A stretch of DNA of 64,000 nt. It comes from Paenibacillus sp. J23TS9. GTDB lineage: Bacteria > Bacillota > Bacilli > Paenibacillales > Paenibacillaceae. The position numbers and the translations under genes were made by a program. Under the pieces are notes generated by a model that did not search any database, had not been told where the DNA came from, and saw only the letters and a program-made list of their open reading frames with translations. This document shows, piece by piece, positions 17,494 to 27,135 of the stretch (its first letter is position 1; the number at the start of each line of letters is the position of its first letter). Location of the stretch: the NCBI RefSeq assembly GCF_018403225.1, contig NZ_BOSG01000002.1, positions 62,001 to 126,000 on the forward strand, read 5' to 3'.

Positions 17494-17726
17494 CGCAAGT
17501 CCCTCCTCCCCATCCGGGCAGCCTATACAGATCCATTCACTTGGATGACACTTGGGCATATCTGATTCTGCAGGAAATAGCGACAAAAATAAATTAACTG
17601 TAAAAAAGTGATGTACATGTTGATTAAATCACAGCCTACACTATATTACAATATACCCTGATATATCCTAAAAAGGTACAATTAAAACGCGGATACGGGG
17701 GTCATCGGTTAGAAGGAGAGAAAAAC

Positions 17727-19004
17727 GTGAAAGAATATGATGTCATTGTCGTTGGAGGCGGATCTGCGGGTCTCATGGCCTGCATCGCAGCAGCCAAAAA
17801 CGGCGCCTCGGTCCTGCTTCTGGATAAGGGAAGCAAGCTTGGTCGCAAGCTCGGCATCTCGGGAGGCGGCCGCTGCAATGTGACCAATGCCAAAGAAACC
17901 GAGGAGCTGATTGCCCACATTCCAGGCAACGGCCGTTTTTTATACAGTGCTTTTCAGCATTTTAACAATCGTGATATCATGAGTTTTTTTGAAGGCTTGG
18001 GTATTGCTCTGAAGGAAGAGGACAACGGCAGAATGTTCCCAGTATCCGATAAGGCAGCCAGTGTGGTTAACACGCTCGTGGGAGAAGTCCGGAGGCTTGG
18101 CGTGCAGATCAAAACGGATACTCCTGTAGCGGAAGTGCTTTATGAACATGGACAGGCCTCAGGCATAAAGCTTGCATCTGGAGCAGCATACCGCTCATCC
18201 GGTGTTATTCTCGCCACGGGCGGCAAATCGGTGCCCCATACAGGATCGACTGGTGACGGTTATCCGTGGGCACAAGCCGCTGGACATACCATTACGGAGT
18301 TATATCCTACCGAGGTGCCCATCGTATCCCGTGAAAGCTGGATCGCAGCCAAAGAGCTTCAGGGCTTGTCTCTTCGTGATGTCGAGCTGTCAGTATGGAA
18401 TCCGAAAGGCAAGAAGATCATTGGACACCGCGGAGATATGATATTTACCCATTTCGGGCTCTCCGGCCCAATTGCCCTGCGGTGCAGCCAGTTTATCCGT
18501 CAGGTGAAAAATAAATTCAAGGTCAATGAAGTGGAAATGGCAGTGGATTTATTTCCCGATACGCCTCCTCATGAACTGGAACGCATTTTGCGTGAAAAGC
18601 TGGCTGATGAGCCCAAGAAGGCCATCAAAAACGTGCTCAAGGGCACCGTTCCGGAACGTATGCTGCCGCTGCTCATGAACCGGGCCGAGCTGGACGGCGA
18701 CGCCACTTTCGCCCATCTGCCAAAGCAGCAGTGGTCCACCTTTGTGGATGTGCTGAAGAAGTTCGTTATTCATGTCACCGGTACCAAATCGATCGAGGAA
18801 GCTTTTGTCACCGGAGGCGGTGTCAATCTGAAGGAAATCAACCCGAAAACGATGGAGTCGAAGCTGATGCCGGGTCTCTTTTTCTGTGGAGAGATTCTGG
18901 ATATTCACGGCTATACCGGAGGATACAATATCACGGCAGCCTTTTCCACGGGCTATACGGCCGGTATGCATGCGGCGCAAATGTCCCATCCAACTGATAG
19001 TTAA
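17727..19004 (+). CDS. HI0933/BaiN family NAD(P)/FAD-dependent oxidoreductase
   Basis: 425 residues. N-terminal Rossmann motif [10 protein letters not shown] binds FAD; the family signature [18 protein letters not shown] follows at residues ~36-52; the second nucleotide motif [11 protein letters not shown] and the C-terminal [17 protein letters not shown] region are present. Members include YtfP of Bacillus and BaiN, which reduces bile-acid intermediates; for most the substrate is unknown. GTG start with AAGGAGAG 7 bases upstream. It is divergent from the histidine kinase and is monocistronic. Confidence 0.92.
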   Translation: MKEYDVIVVGGGSAGLMACIAAAKNGASVLLLDKGSKLGRKLGISGGGRCNVTNAKETEELIAHIPGNGRFLYSAFQHFNNRDIMSFFEGLGIALKEEDNGRMFPVSDKAASVVNTLVGEVRRLGVQIKTDTPVAEVLYEHGQASGIKLASGAAYRSSGVILATGGKSVPHTGSTGDGYPWAQAAGHTITELYPTEVPIVSRESWIAAKELQGLSLRDVELSVWNPKGKKIIGHRGDMIFTHFGLSGPIALRCSQFIRQVKNKFKVNEVEMAVDLFPDTPPHELERILREKLADEPKKAIKNVLKGTVPERMLPLLMNRAELDGDATFAHLPKQQWSTFVDVLKKFVIHVTGTKSIEEAFVTGGGVNLKEINPKTMESKLMPGLFFCGEILDIHGYTGGYNITAAFSTGYTAGMHAAQMSHPTDS

Positions 19005-19020
19005 TATGACGCTTATATTG

Positions 19021-19054
19021 AAGGCCCGGATTTCACGAGTGAAATCCGGGCCTT
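19021..19054. terminator. bidirectional terminator
   Basis: 16-bp perfect stem AAGGCCCGGATTTCAC with a 2-base centre, followed on the plus strand by CTTTTAATATTC. Separates the flavoprotein gene from convergent ecsB. Confidence 0.85.
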
Positions 19055-19057
19055 CTT

Positions 19058-20332
19058 TTAATATTCTTTATTCAGCATGAACAGGCGCATAACCTGAGGA
19101 ACAGTCCATCCAATGACAGCGGCTAGGGGGATGAAGCCAATAATTGCAAGCCAGAGGGTTACTCCAGTAAACAGTAAAATGGCCGATGTCCAGACCGCGA
19201 ACGGAAGCAGCAGTGTCCGGACCGCCAGAATCCCAGCCTGAAGGCTCTTATCATCCGGCCATGGCAGCAGTGAAACAAAAGCGTCCTCCCGGAAGTTGAA
19301 CCATTGCAGAAATAGCCAATAAACCAGCAGCGCCTCAAGTGCAACGAACACCATGGCCTTAATCCCTAATGGAATAGGCAGCAGGAGAACCATCGTGCTA
19401 ACGGCCGCGAATTGCAGATAGAGCTTTCTCTGCCCCGGATGACGCACTAAGGCTTTGATCATCGCACCTGCCATTCTCTTGGAAGTCCTTACAGAACGGA
19501 ATACAGGCCGGGATCGGCGAAATATCCAGGTTTTCCTGCGGATCCGGCGCGGTTTGTCCACAGCCTGACTCAAAACAAGGCTCGTCAAGTTTGTCCGTTT
19601 GGCCAAATCCTCCTGCACATCATTCATGAATGTCCCCCGGAGACGGAGTCTTACTTGGATGAGGAGCAGGCTTACAGCAACCAAGATCATCGCCCCAAAA
19701 CCAAGAAAAATAGGATGCGCTCTAAAAATCAAGCTGCATATTACATACAGAATTGCCGGAATTAAGACGAACGGAACATACAGCAAGCGTCTACGCCATC
19801 CGCCCGTCTGGACTCTGATCAGATGTTTGGACCACATCAGAACCCATTCAAAAGCAAGGGTAAAGAAAAGCAAACATACGGCAAACAAGCTATCTTCATG
19901 AAACTGTCTGATCAAAAACGGAAGCAGAAGCAGATAACAGACAGCCGTTTTTATTGCTGCCGAAGCCATGCTATACAGGCTGCCACGGAGCATGATTCCT
20001 TGAAGCCAAGCCTGCCGCTGTACTACAAACAGCACATCCCCCTCCCGAACCAGCAGAAGAATGCCCCCGATGGAAGCAATAAGCATGAGCAGCACCGGCA
20101 CTAACGTAAATGGAAGCTGTCCGGACCAATCCGGTAGCGGCTCCTTCCATAGACCATAATAGAGCCTGCCACCCAGAAGCAATCCAGGTATGAGTATGTA
20201 CAGGAACACTGTCCAATCGTCGGCTACCGAACGCAGAACAGCCGCTACTTCTTTAAAGTGGCTCTTCAGTCTCCGCCTGAACAGGCTTGCTGGATTTGGA
20301 AATAGATATCCTTCATTCTTTCGGCCGCTCAT
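19058..20332 (-). CDS. ecsB: ABC transporter permease EcsB
   Basis: 424 residues with about eight to ten membrane helices. EcsB is the membrane part of the EcsAB exporter-like ABC transporter, needed in Bacillus and Staphylococcus for normal protein secretion, peptide pheromone release and competence. The first cytosolic stretch (FRRRLKSHFKEV) and the mid-protein conserved basic loop RKTWIFRRSRPVFRS fit the family. AAGGA is 8 bases before the ATG. It follows ecsA by 49 bases. Confidence 0.88.
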   Translation of the reverse strand: MSGRKNEGYLFPNPASLFRRRLKSHFKEVAAVLRSVADDWTVFLYILIPGLLLGGRLYYGLWKEPLPDWSGQLPFTLVPVLLMLIASIGGILLLVREGDVLFVVQRQAWLQGIMLRGSLYSMASAAIKTAVCYLLLLPFLIRQFHEDSLFAVCLLFFTLAFEWVLMWSKHLIRVQTGGWRRRLLYVPFVLIPAILYVICSLIFRAHPIFLGFGAMILVAVSLLLIQVRLRLRGTFMNDVQEDLAKRTNLTSLVLSQAVDKPRRIRRKTWIFRRSRPVFRSVRTSKRMAGAMIKALVRHPGQRKLYLQFAAVSTMVLLLPIPLGIKAMVFVALEALLVYWLFLQWFNFREDAFVSLLPWPDDKSLQAGILAVRTLLLPFAVWTSAILLFTGVTLWLAIIGFIPLAAVIGWTVPQVMRLFMLNKEY

Positions 20333-20381
20333 ATCTTCGTCCTTTCCTTCTGTTATCCGCCGTTGCCCTGGTATTCACTCC

Positions 20382-21101
20382 TCATGCAAGCGAATCGAAG
20401 CAGTCAAACAGCGATGCCCCGGGAAGTCCGGCGCTTTCGCGGATATCCGCAAGCGTCCCTTCTACAACCGTCTTTCCGAAGGAAATCATAACGAACCTGT
20501 CGCAAATTTTTTCTGCCGTGTCCAGCACATGCGTTGACATCAGTACAGCTGCGCCGCGGCTGCGCTCTTCGTCCAGAAGCCTCAAAAAATCTTTAGTCGC
20601 GCGTGGATCCAGTCCGATGAAAGGCTCGTCTACGATATATACATCCGGCTTGCTTAAGAAACCGAGCATTAGCATCATTTTCTGCTTCATTCCCTTGGAG
20701 AACCCGCCAGGAAGATCATTCTTAACCTCTTCCATGCCAAACTGGCGAAGAAGCCTGTCCGCATCCCGGCTAAAGGACTCATAATCCAGGCCATACACGG
20801 CTGCTGCCAGATCCATATGCTCCCATAGCGTTAAATCATCATGAAAAACCGGCTGCTCCGGAACATAGGCATACCTTTTGGAGCTGCCACCCAAGGAAAC
20901 ACGGGCCTTTGCATGTTTCAGCAGGCCGAGCAGCGTCTTGATCGTGGTGCTCTTTCCGGCTCCATTCGGGCCAATCAGCCCTAAGAGCTCTCCGGCATGA
21001 ACCTGAAATGCGATATCACGGATACGCGGATGACCTTCCTCGTACCCCGCTTCTTCAATAAATACGTCCAACAGTGCTGCTTCGCTGCTTCCCGCTTCCA
21101 T
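20382..21101 (-). CDS. ecsA: ABC transporter ATP-binding protein EcsA
   Basis: 239 residues, one nucleotide-binding domain. Walker A GPNGAGKS, Q-loop region YVPEQPVF, signature PGGFSKGMKQ (divergent from LSGGQ), Walker B VYIVDEP, H-loop MSTHVLD. The FSKGMKQK signature and the neighbour ecsB identify EcsA. Energises EcsAB transport. It follows an MFS gene by 49 bases, and the three may form one transcript. Confidence 0.92.
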   Translation of the reverse strand: MEAGSSEAALLDVFIEEAGYEEGHPRIRDIAFQVHAGELLGLIGPNGAGKSTTIKTLLGLLKHAKARVSLGGSSKRYAYVPEQPVFHDDLTLWEHMDLAAAVYGLDYESFSRDADRLLRQFGMEEVKNDLPGGFSKGMKQKMMLMLGFLSKPDVYIVDEPFIGLDPRATKDFLRLLDEERSRGAAVLMSTHVLDTAEKICDRFVMISFGKTVVEGTLADIRESAGLPGASLFDCFDSLA

Positions 21102-21150
21102 TCCAACACCCCTGCCATTAGATCAAAATAATAAGTTCCGCGCCGGTTGA

Positions 21151-22464
21151 CTAAACCCCGGTGGCTGCCCGCCCTTGTACCCGTGCAGCAACGGATGCAG
21201 CTGCAAGCTCATCCTTGCGTTCAATCACGCGTCGTCCGGCAAGCAGTAAGAGCCCGATTATAGCCGTCAATGAGCCTGAAATGATGAACGCAGGCACCGC
21301 TCCATAGGAGGTCACCAGCGCACCACCGATAACAGGTCCGAGGATGACCGCTGTACTGTTCAAACTGTTGACTGCACCAAATACACGTCCGGTTAACGAT
21401 ACCGGTGTCCGCTGCTGCAGTAAGGCCGAGAACGGAATATAAGTCCAGCCTGCACCAAATCCCGCGAAGAAGAAGGAAGCAAACAATACGGCATATGTCC
21501 AGCTGCTTGCACCGGCCAGGGTAACGACAACCGCAGCCAAGCCGAATACAACACCGGTGATGGCTGTTCCAAGTCCAATCTTGGCGAGTGGATTCCATTT
21601 GCTTTTACCTGCAATGAGTGCAGCCACCAGCGTACCCAAACCGCTTGCCCCCATGCACCAGCCCAGCAGATTTTCAGAAACGCCCGGAATTCCACGGAAC
21701 AGGACGACGACCTGCGAGTCGGCAATCGTAACGACCATCAGCATCATGAAAATAGTCACCACGCTGGCCGCAAGGATCGGTATGCTTCCGATCAGCTGCA
21801 CACCCGCCCCCATCTCTTTCCAAAAGGAGATCTTTTCATCCGTTTTCAGCGCCTCCGTCTTTTCCTCCCCTGCTGACTTCGCATGCCCTGGAACGCCCAG
21901 CAGCAGTACAGCGGACAGCAGATAAGACAACGCATCCAATACAAAGCAAAATTTGATTCCGATCAACGTTACAAGCACACCACCAAGAGCAGGGCCGATA
22001 ATTTTCGTAACTTGTTCAATCCCCGAGCTGATCGACACAGCCTGATTCATTTGAGAGGATGGAACCAGTTCTTTCACTTTACCACTTTTTGCTGGCGAAA
22101 ATAAGACCGCCATCATCCCTTTCAAGACAAGAATGATATAGATTTGCCACAGGGAATCTGCGAACAGCAGTGCCCCGACAATGGCAAACCGGGCTACATC
22201 CGAGATCATCATCAAGAGCTTGCGGTTCACCCTATCGCTAAGATAGCCGCCGAAAGGTCCCCCGAGCATCATAGGTACTGCCATGCACAGCGAAATCATC
22301 GTAATTTCCCATGGCGTTGCATTCATCCTTAAGCCTACCATCGTAATCAAGGCAAGCATCAGCAGCCAATCTCCCAGGTCTGAAATCAGCTGGGCTCCCA
22401 TCAGCATCATATACGGGCGGTTACGCATCAGAGCTTCCTTATTTCTTACGGTGTTTCCCGACAT
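21151..22464 (-). CDS. MFS exporter, MefA/enterobactin-exporter type
   Basis: 437 residues, 12 predicted membrane helices. MFS signature loop 2-3 reads GGYLSDRVNRK. The family (TMS5/MFS_3) covers macrolide and siderophore exporters. A cytoplasmic loop of ~40 charged residues (AGEEKTEALKTDEKISFWK) lies between helices 6 and 7. The ATG at 22464 has AAGGAG 9 bases upstream; the upstream TTG overlaps it. Divergent from the MarR gene at 22751, so MarR is the likely regulator. Confidence 0.9.
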   Translation of the reverse strand: MSGNTVRNKEALMRNRPYMMLMGAQLISDLGDWLLMLALITMVGLRMNATPWEITMISLCMAVPMMLGGPFGGYLSDRVNRKLLMMISDVARFAIVGALLFADSLWQIYIILVLKGMMAVLFSPAKSGKVKELVPSSQMNQAVSISSGIEQVTKIIGPALGGVLVTLIGIKFCFVLDALSYLLSAVLLLGVPGHAKSAGEEKTEALKTDEKISFWKEMGAGVQLIGSIPILAASVVTIFMMLMVVTIADSQVVVLFRGIPGVSENLLGWCMGASGLGTLVAALIAGKSKWNPLAKIGLGTAITGVVFGLAAVVVTLAGASSWTYAVLFASFFFAGFGAGWTYIPFSALLQQRTPVSLTGRVFGAVNSLNSTAVILGPVIGGALVTSYGAVPAFIISGSLTAIIGLLLLAGRRVIERKDELAAASVAARVQGRAATGV

Positions 22465-22603
22465 TTCCGGCCACTCCTTCAAGCTTTTTCTTTCTTATAT
22501 CGTAAAAAAAATGAGCTTTTCTTCCATCAGCCCCGAGACCGATTGAATCTTCAACCCCCGGGATGAAATTTACTACAAATTTTAATTTTTCAAAGCCGAT
22601 GGA

Positions 22604-22619
22604 ATGTGACAAATCACAT
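22604..22619. promoter_or_regulatory. palindrome between MFS and MarR genes
   Basis: ATGTGA-CAAA-TCACAT, 6-bp perfect arms, sits in the middle of the 286-base divergent gap. It could be a MarR operator. The TGTGA/TCACA halves resemble FNR/CRP sites, but those need six central bases, not four. Confidence 0.45.
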
Positions 22620-22750
22620 GTTTTTCATATAGGCCAAGCGCTATGATAAGGATACAAATATGGGGATTATCAATTCCATCTCAAATATACGGCATGAATC
22701 CAACATTCTTAACACGGCAGCAGTAAATGAATATAAAGGCGGGAATAATC

Positions 22751-23218
22751 ATGATTCATCCACAGGAACGTGATGCCCAGTTGTCTCTGCACCTGTACCG
22801 GGTGTTCGCCAAAAGCTTCAAAAGCATCAACGAGCATGCCGTCATCAACAGTAAAATCGAAGGCTTTAACCCAACCGCCTTTGCGGTCATGGAGGTACTC
22901 TATTACAAAGGCTCACAGCCGATCCAGCAGATCGGCTCCAAGCTTCTGCTGCAGAGCGGCAATGTCACCTATGTGATTGACAGGCTTGAGGAGCGCGGAT
23001 ATATCCACCGCCGTCCCTGCCCAAACGACCGCCGCGTGATTTATGCGGAGCTGACACCGGTCGGCGAGGCATTGATGAACGATTTATATCCCAAATATAC
23101 CGAACGGATTCATCATGCCTTCAGCGGTTTGAGCGATGAGGAAAAGGCCGAGCTGATTGATTTGCTGAAAAAACTGGGGATGCAGGCAGAAAGGCTGACG
23201 CCTTCCCTGCGGAAGTGA
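22751..23218 (+). CDS. MarR family transcriptional regulator
   Basis: 155 residues from the ATG at 22751, with GGCGGGA 6 bases upstream; the ATG at 22727 has no ribosome site. The winged helix spans residues ~30-100 (IQQIGSKLLLQSGNVTYVIDRLEERGYIHR) with the wing RRPCPNDRRVIYAELT; outer helices form the dimer. One Cys sits at the wing (RRPCPNDRR), as in some redox-sensing MarR proteins of the OhrR/YodB kind, but this is only a resemblance. Divergent from the MFS exporter. Confidence 0.92.
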   Translation: MIHPQERDAQLSLHLYRVFAKSFKSINEHAVINSKIEGFNPTAFAVMEVLYYKGSQPIQQIGSKLLLQSGNVTYVIDRLEERGYIHRRPCPNDRRVIYAELTPVGEALMNDLYPKYTERIHHAFSGLSDEEKAELIDLLKKLGMQAERLTPSLRK

Positions 23219-23232
23219 ATAGTCGGTAACAA

Positions 23233-23277
23233 AAAAAGGACACCCTCACGGTTATCGAAAACCGGGGTGTCCTTTTT
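23233..23277. terminator. bidirectional terminator
   Basis: AAAAAGGACACCC outer stem plus CGGTT/AACCG inner stem; T-runs on both strands. Serves MarR and the convergent DHA2 exporter. Confidence 0.9.
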
Positions 23278-23300
23278 GTTCAAAATCCCGCGGGTACGGG

Positions 23301-24815
23301 CTAAGCCTTTTCTGCCAGTTCCTCTTCTTCGGACGCAGGCACTGTATTACGCAGCGCCAAGACAGAAATGAGGCTGATGACCGCGATGACTGCCATCACC
23401 ACATATAACGAATGAATGCTTCCCTCCAGAATCTGCTTCAGCTGGTTCCACAGCTCCTGCGGCATGCTGGCGCTTCCTTCCGGGGTCAACAGCTGGTTCA
23501 CTTCCTCCTGCTTTACATCCTCAAGCCCCGGCTGACGGGCAATCCGGTTCGCAATGCTGAGGTTGATGAAGGTTCCGAACACGGCAACACCGATCGTCTG
23601 GCCCAAGGAACGCACAAAGGTATTGAGCGCCGTAGAAGCTCCTCTCAGTGAATAGCCGACGGAGGATTGGGCGATGATCGTGAACACGGTCGTCGAATAA
23701 CCAAATCCCACTCCGTAGATAAAGGTATAGATCAGCAGAATATAATGCGGCGTCGAGCCCGTAATAAAGGCGAGCCCGGCAGCGCCGATCACTATACCGG
23801 CAAGTCCGATTACGGTGGTCTTACGGGAACCCGCAGTCAGGATAAGCCGGCTTCCGAACACAGAGCCGAAAAGCCATCCGATCGACATCGGTGCCATCGT
23901 CAGGCCGGACATCGTCGCATTTTTGCCCATGACTCCCTGAATCCAAAGCGGCGTATACGTGGTCAGACCGATCAGCAGGGCGCTGGTCAGAATGCTTGCC
24001 ACTGTCGACACCGAGATGTCGCGGATGCGAAATAGTTTCAGAGGCAGCATCGGCTCAGCAGCACGGTTCTCGATGAAGATAAAAGCAACCAGAAGCACGA
24101 CCGCCAGAATGAAGCAGCCGATCAGCATCGGTGAGCTCCAGCTGAAATATTGTCCGCCTGTTGCCAAGGCAAACAGCAGCGCCGTCATACCAATCGTGAA
24201 AGTCGCCGCTCCGGCCACATCGATTTGTGTTTTCTCCCGTTTCTCACGGCTTTCATGAAAATAGCGGGCAATAAGCCACATGGAGATGAAGCCAAACGGA
24301 ACATTAAAGCCAAAAATCCAGCGCCAGTTCAGATAGTCAACAAAATAACCGCCAACCAGCGGTCCGATCAGCGAGGAAATCCCCCATACCGAGCTGATCA
24401 TGCCCTGGATTTTGGCACGTTCCTCAATTCGGTATACATCTCCGATGATCGTAAAGGTCACCGGCACGATGGCACCTGCGCCAATCCCCTGAATGGCCCG
24501 AAATATAATTAACTGCTCCATGTTCTGCGAAAAGCTGCATAGCAGCGAGCCAATCACGAACAGCAGCGAACCGATCTGAAATACTGGCTTACGGCCATAT
24601 AAATCGCTGATTTTCCCGAAAACCGGGGTTGAAACAGCCATGGTCAGCAAAAATGCCGTAAAAATCCAGCTCAGCAGCTTCATACCTCCAAAGCTGCTGA
24701 TGATCGCGGGTCCAGCCGGACCCGTTACCGTTCCTTCGATAGCCGACAGGAAGGTTGAAACCAAAATTCCGATCAGAATAAATTTGCGCTGAGGATGATT
24801 AACACCAGGATTCAC
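23301..24815 (-). CDS. MFS multidrug exporter, DHA2 (EmrB/QacA) family
   Basis: 504 residues, 14 predicted membrane helices. Proton-driven drug export. Motif A is FGKISDLYGRKP after helix 2, motif C is WGISSLIGPLVGGYF in helix 5. The long frame begins at a TTG (24881) inside the preceding gene, so I use the GTG at 24815, with AAAGGA 11 bases before it, 37 bases after ykoD. It is therefore probably read through from the ECF operon, although its substrate need not be related. A second DHA2 exporter is at 59857. Confidence 0.9.
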   Translation of the reverse strand: MNPGVNHPQRKFILIGILVSTFLSAIEGTVTGPAGPAIISSFGGMKLLSWIFTAFLLTMAVSTPVFGKISDLYGRKPVFQIGSLLFVIGSLLCSFSQNMEQLIIFRAIQGIGAGAIVPVTFTIIGDVYRIEERAKIQGMISSVWGISSLIGPLVGGYFVDYLNWRWIFGFNVPFGFISMWLIARYFHESREKREKTQIDVAGAATFTIGMTALLFALATGGQYFSWSSPMLIGCFILAVVLLVAFIFIENRAAEPMLPLKLFRIRDISVSTVASILTSALLIGLTTYTPLWIQGVMGKNATMSGLTMAPMSIGWLFGSVFGSRLILTAGSRKTTVIGLAGIVIGAAGLAFITGSTPHYILLIYTFIYGVGFGYSTTVFTIIAQSSVGYSLRGASTALNTFVRSLGQTIGVAVFGTFINLSIANRIARQPGLEDVKQEEVNQLLTPEGSASMPQELWNQLKQILEGSIHSLYVVMAVIAVISLISVLALRNTVPASEEEELAEKA

Positions 24816-24852
24816 AGATATTTGATTCCTTTCTTGAATGACGAGGCGGGAC

Positions 24853-26400
24853 TTAAGGGCGGAAGTATTCCTTTTTCTCAAGTCTCATGTAATCAGCCGC
24901 CGCCCGGAGATGAAGCTTCAGCATAAATGCTGCTTCACCTTCTACCAAGGCGGGATCATGTGTGATCATCAGTACAGCCGAACCCGCCGCCGTCTTCTCG
25001 CGGCAGAGCTGCAGGACCTTGGCTGCTGCGCCGTAATCAATGCCGGAGGTCGGCTCATCCAAAATATAGAGCGCCTTCGGATGAATAAATTGGCCGATGA
25101 TGCTGAGCAGCTTCTTCTCCCCCTGGCTGAGCAGGTATGGAGATACGGTACGCCGTTCCCCGAGCCCTGCGGTCTGAAGCAGTGCTTCCGCTGCTTCGCG
25201 CTCCCCGGAATCCAGCACTTTAACGCGGCCATTCTTCCGTCCGAGACCATACACCAGCTCATCCCACACCGTATGGGCGACGAATTGATGCTCCGGCTGC
25301 TGAAAAACATAACCGATTCTTTCCGCCCGCTGCTGGACACGCCATGCGGCCATATCCTTGTCTTCCCAATAAACTGCTCCCGGCGGCACCGGAAGCAGTC
25401 CCATCAAAAGACGGGTCAGCGTTGTTTTGCCTGAGCCGTTCTCACCGGTAATGATGCCCCACTCGCCCGGCTTCATGGAGAAGCTGACTTCGTGAAGCGC
25501 CGGTGAACCGCCGGCATAGGCATAGCTCAGCCGGTCGACCTTGAGGAGGCTGCCGGAATCAGCGGCAGCCCGGGGCGGCGTCATATGTGCAGACGCCGCC
25601 GGCGCAGGCGGGTCCGCCTTGTGGCGGGGACCCGCAGGAAGGACTGCCCCCTCCCATGGGGGCAGCAGCCCAAGCTGCGCAAGCCGGTCCCGGCTCGTGC
25701 GCAGCAGTTCCAGCGGCGGCCCGTCCAATAGGACACGGCCGCCATCCAGGACGATGACGCGCCCTGCGGAGCGCGCGGCATCGTCGAACCGGCCGGACGC
25801 GGTAATCAGCGTCCGGCCCTCCTCGTGCAGCTTGCGGCAAAGCTGCACGAACTGCTCCTGCGCCGCGGGATCAAGGCTTGCCGACGCATCGTCGAACACG
25901 ACGATGCGGGGGCGCAGCGCCAGAACCGCGGCGATGGCCGTGCGCTGGCGCTGTCCGCCGGACAGCTCGCGCACCGGGGAATGGCGGCGTTCTTCCAGAT
26001 TCACCGCCGCCAGCACCTCCTCTACCCGCCGCTCGATCTCCGGCGGAGGCACCCGCAGATTCTCCGGGCCAAAGGCCGCTTCATCCTGGGGTGTCCCCTG
26101 TACCAGCTGGGCATCAGGGTCCTGGAAGACAAGCCCGCATAGCTGCGCAATGTCCGCAATTTCAGCCATGGCCGGATCAAGCCCGGCCATTTCAAGGTTA
26201 CCTTCTCTTGTGCCACCGCCGCTTCGCGGCAAATATCCGCTCAGCAGCTGGCACAACGTGGATTTGCCGCTGCCGCCCGGGCCGATAACCGCCGTCCATT
26301 CCCCTTCCGGAATGGTCAGTGACAGCCCTTGCAGCGCCGGTTCCCGCTCGTCATCGTAATAATATGATAGATTTGAACATTTAATGGATACCTTTTGCAT
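24853..26400 (-). CDS. ykoD: ECF transporter ATPase with two nucleotide-binding domains (YkoD-like)
   Basis: 515 residues. Two ABC ATPase domains in one chain: domain 1 with GPGGSGKS, LSGGQRQR and VVFDDAS; domain 2 (from ~residue 275) with GENGSGKT, LSQGEKK and LYILDEP. Domain 1 has DD where Walker B normally has DE, so its catalytic glutamate is replaced by Asp and it may hydrolyse ATP poorly. A Pro/Ala-rich linker of ~50 residues joins them. ATG at 26400 overlaps the ykoE end by 20 bases. In B. subtilis YkoEDC imports thiamine precursors such as hydroxymethylpyrimidine. GC content rises locally around 25.5-26.2 kb. Confidence 0.88.
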   Translation of the reverse strand: MQKVSIKCSNLSYYYDDEREPALQGLSLTIPEGEWTAVIGPGGSGKSTLCQLLSGYLPRSGGGTREGNLEMAGLDPAMAEIADIAQLCGLVFQDPDAQLVQGTPQDEAAFGPENLRVPPPEIERRVEEVLAAVNLEERRHSPVRELSGGQRQRTAIAAVLALRPRIVVFDDASASLDPAAQEQFVQLCRKLHEEGRTLITASGRFDDAARSAGRVIVLDGGRVLLDGPPLELLRTSRDRLAQLGLLPPWEGAVLPAGPRHKADPPAPAASAHMTPPRAAADSGSLLKVDRLSYAYAGGSPALHEVSFSMKPGEWGIITGENGSGKTTLTRLLMGLLPVPPGAVYWEDKDMAAWRVQQRAERIGYVFQQPEHQFVAHTVWDELVYGLGRKNGRVKVLDSGEREAAEALLQTAGLGERRTVSPYLLSQGEKKLLSIIGQFIHPKALYILDEPTSGIDYGAAAKVLQLCREKTAAGSAVLMITHDPALVEGEAAFMLKLHLRAAADYMRLEKKEYFRP

Positions 26401-26998
26401 GCTCTGCTCTCTTTCCTCCAATGGCAAACCGCCGCAGGAGTCCGCTTCGCTGCAGCATGTCTCCGAGCACCTTGGTCAGTAAACCGCAAAGTACGATACC
26501 GCTTAAGAGACGCATGACCAGCGTAAGGGCAAGCACCTGCCCGCTCCACGCCGTATAACCAAACATATTGGCTGCGCACAGGAACCACAAAGGAACCATG
26601 ACTCCTCCGGCGAGCATCATCATGCCCGTGCCCCAGCGTTTATAGCGTGCAAGCGCGAATACAGCTTCCGCCACAACCATGTAGCACAGCGCCGCCACGA
26701 TCGCGGCGGCAATCCCATAAGTATTCCCTACAAAGCACTGGATGGCTCCGCCGATTCCATATGTAATGGCTGCCGTACCGGGCTTGCGTATAATGTAATA
26801 TGCGAGCAGGCCGTATACCATGTACAAACCGACGATGGTTGATGTTGCTACAGGGCCGCCCAGGCTGTTCAGCATTTTATTGATATAGGACAAATAAAAA
26901 GTCATGACAGCATTGGCTGTAGCCAGCATAGCCATAAGCACAATATCCAGTGTGGTGAAGGTAGGGTAACGTCTCTTAGATTGTGATGAGGTTTCCAT
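26381..26998 (-). CDS. ykoE: ECF transporter substrate-binding membrane subunit (YkoE-like)
   Basis: 205 residues with five to six membrane helices. This S component gives substrate specificity in an energy-coupling-factor transporter. Resemblance to YkoE is seen in YGLLAYYIIRKPGTA, the FVGNTYG loop and LVMRLLSGIVLCGLLTKVL near the end. The family imports thiamine or its pyrimidine precursor. AGGAG is 10 bases before the ATG. It is translationally coupled to ykoD. A terminator-like hairpin stands directly upstream and no promoter fits between it and the ribosome site. Confidence 0.85.
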   Translation of the reverse strand: METSSQSKRRYPTFTTLDIVLMAMLATANAVMTFYLSYINKMLNSLGGPVATSTIVGLYMVYGLLAYYIIRKPGTAAITYGIGGAIQCFVGNTYGIAAAIVAALCYMVVAEAVFALARYKRWGTGMMMLAGGVMVPLWFLCAANMFGYTAWSGQVLALTLVMRLLSGIVLCGLLTKVLGDMLQRSGLLRRFAIGGKRAEHAKGIH

Positions 26999-27020
26999 CT
27001 CATGTCAACTCCTAAACATT

Positions 27021-27089
27021 AAAAAAAGGATGAGCTTTTACGCAGAAGAAAGCAGCTGAGCTGCTCCTTCATATCCGCTAAAGCTCTCC
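27021..27089 (-). promoter_or_regulatory. attenuator-like terminator in front of ykoE
   Basis: On the minus strand GGA-GAGCTTT pairs with AAAGCTC-A-TCC around an inner AGCAGC/GCTGCT stem, and the stem is followed directly by seven T. The T-tract ends about 22 bases before the ykoE start, so ykoE-ykoD mRNA must pass through it. A TTGACG (27115-27120 region) upstream could be a promoter -35. No TPP riboswitch core (CTGAGA/ACCTGA) is seen. Confidence 0.55.
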
Positions 27090-27135
27090 CTGTTATTTTG
27101 CATTCTCAAGTTATAACCGTCAACTAATATTCATA

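Noticed and set aside
22604..22619. FNR/CRP binding site
   Set aside because: Half-sites fit, but the centre has four bases where six are needed.
25541..26359. 272-codon plus-strand frame
   Set aside because: Low-complexity Arg/Ser/Pro product opposite the GC-rich ykoD gene; an antisense shadow.
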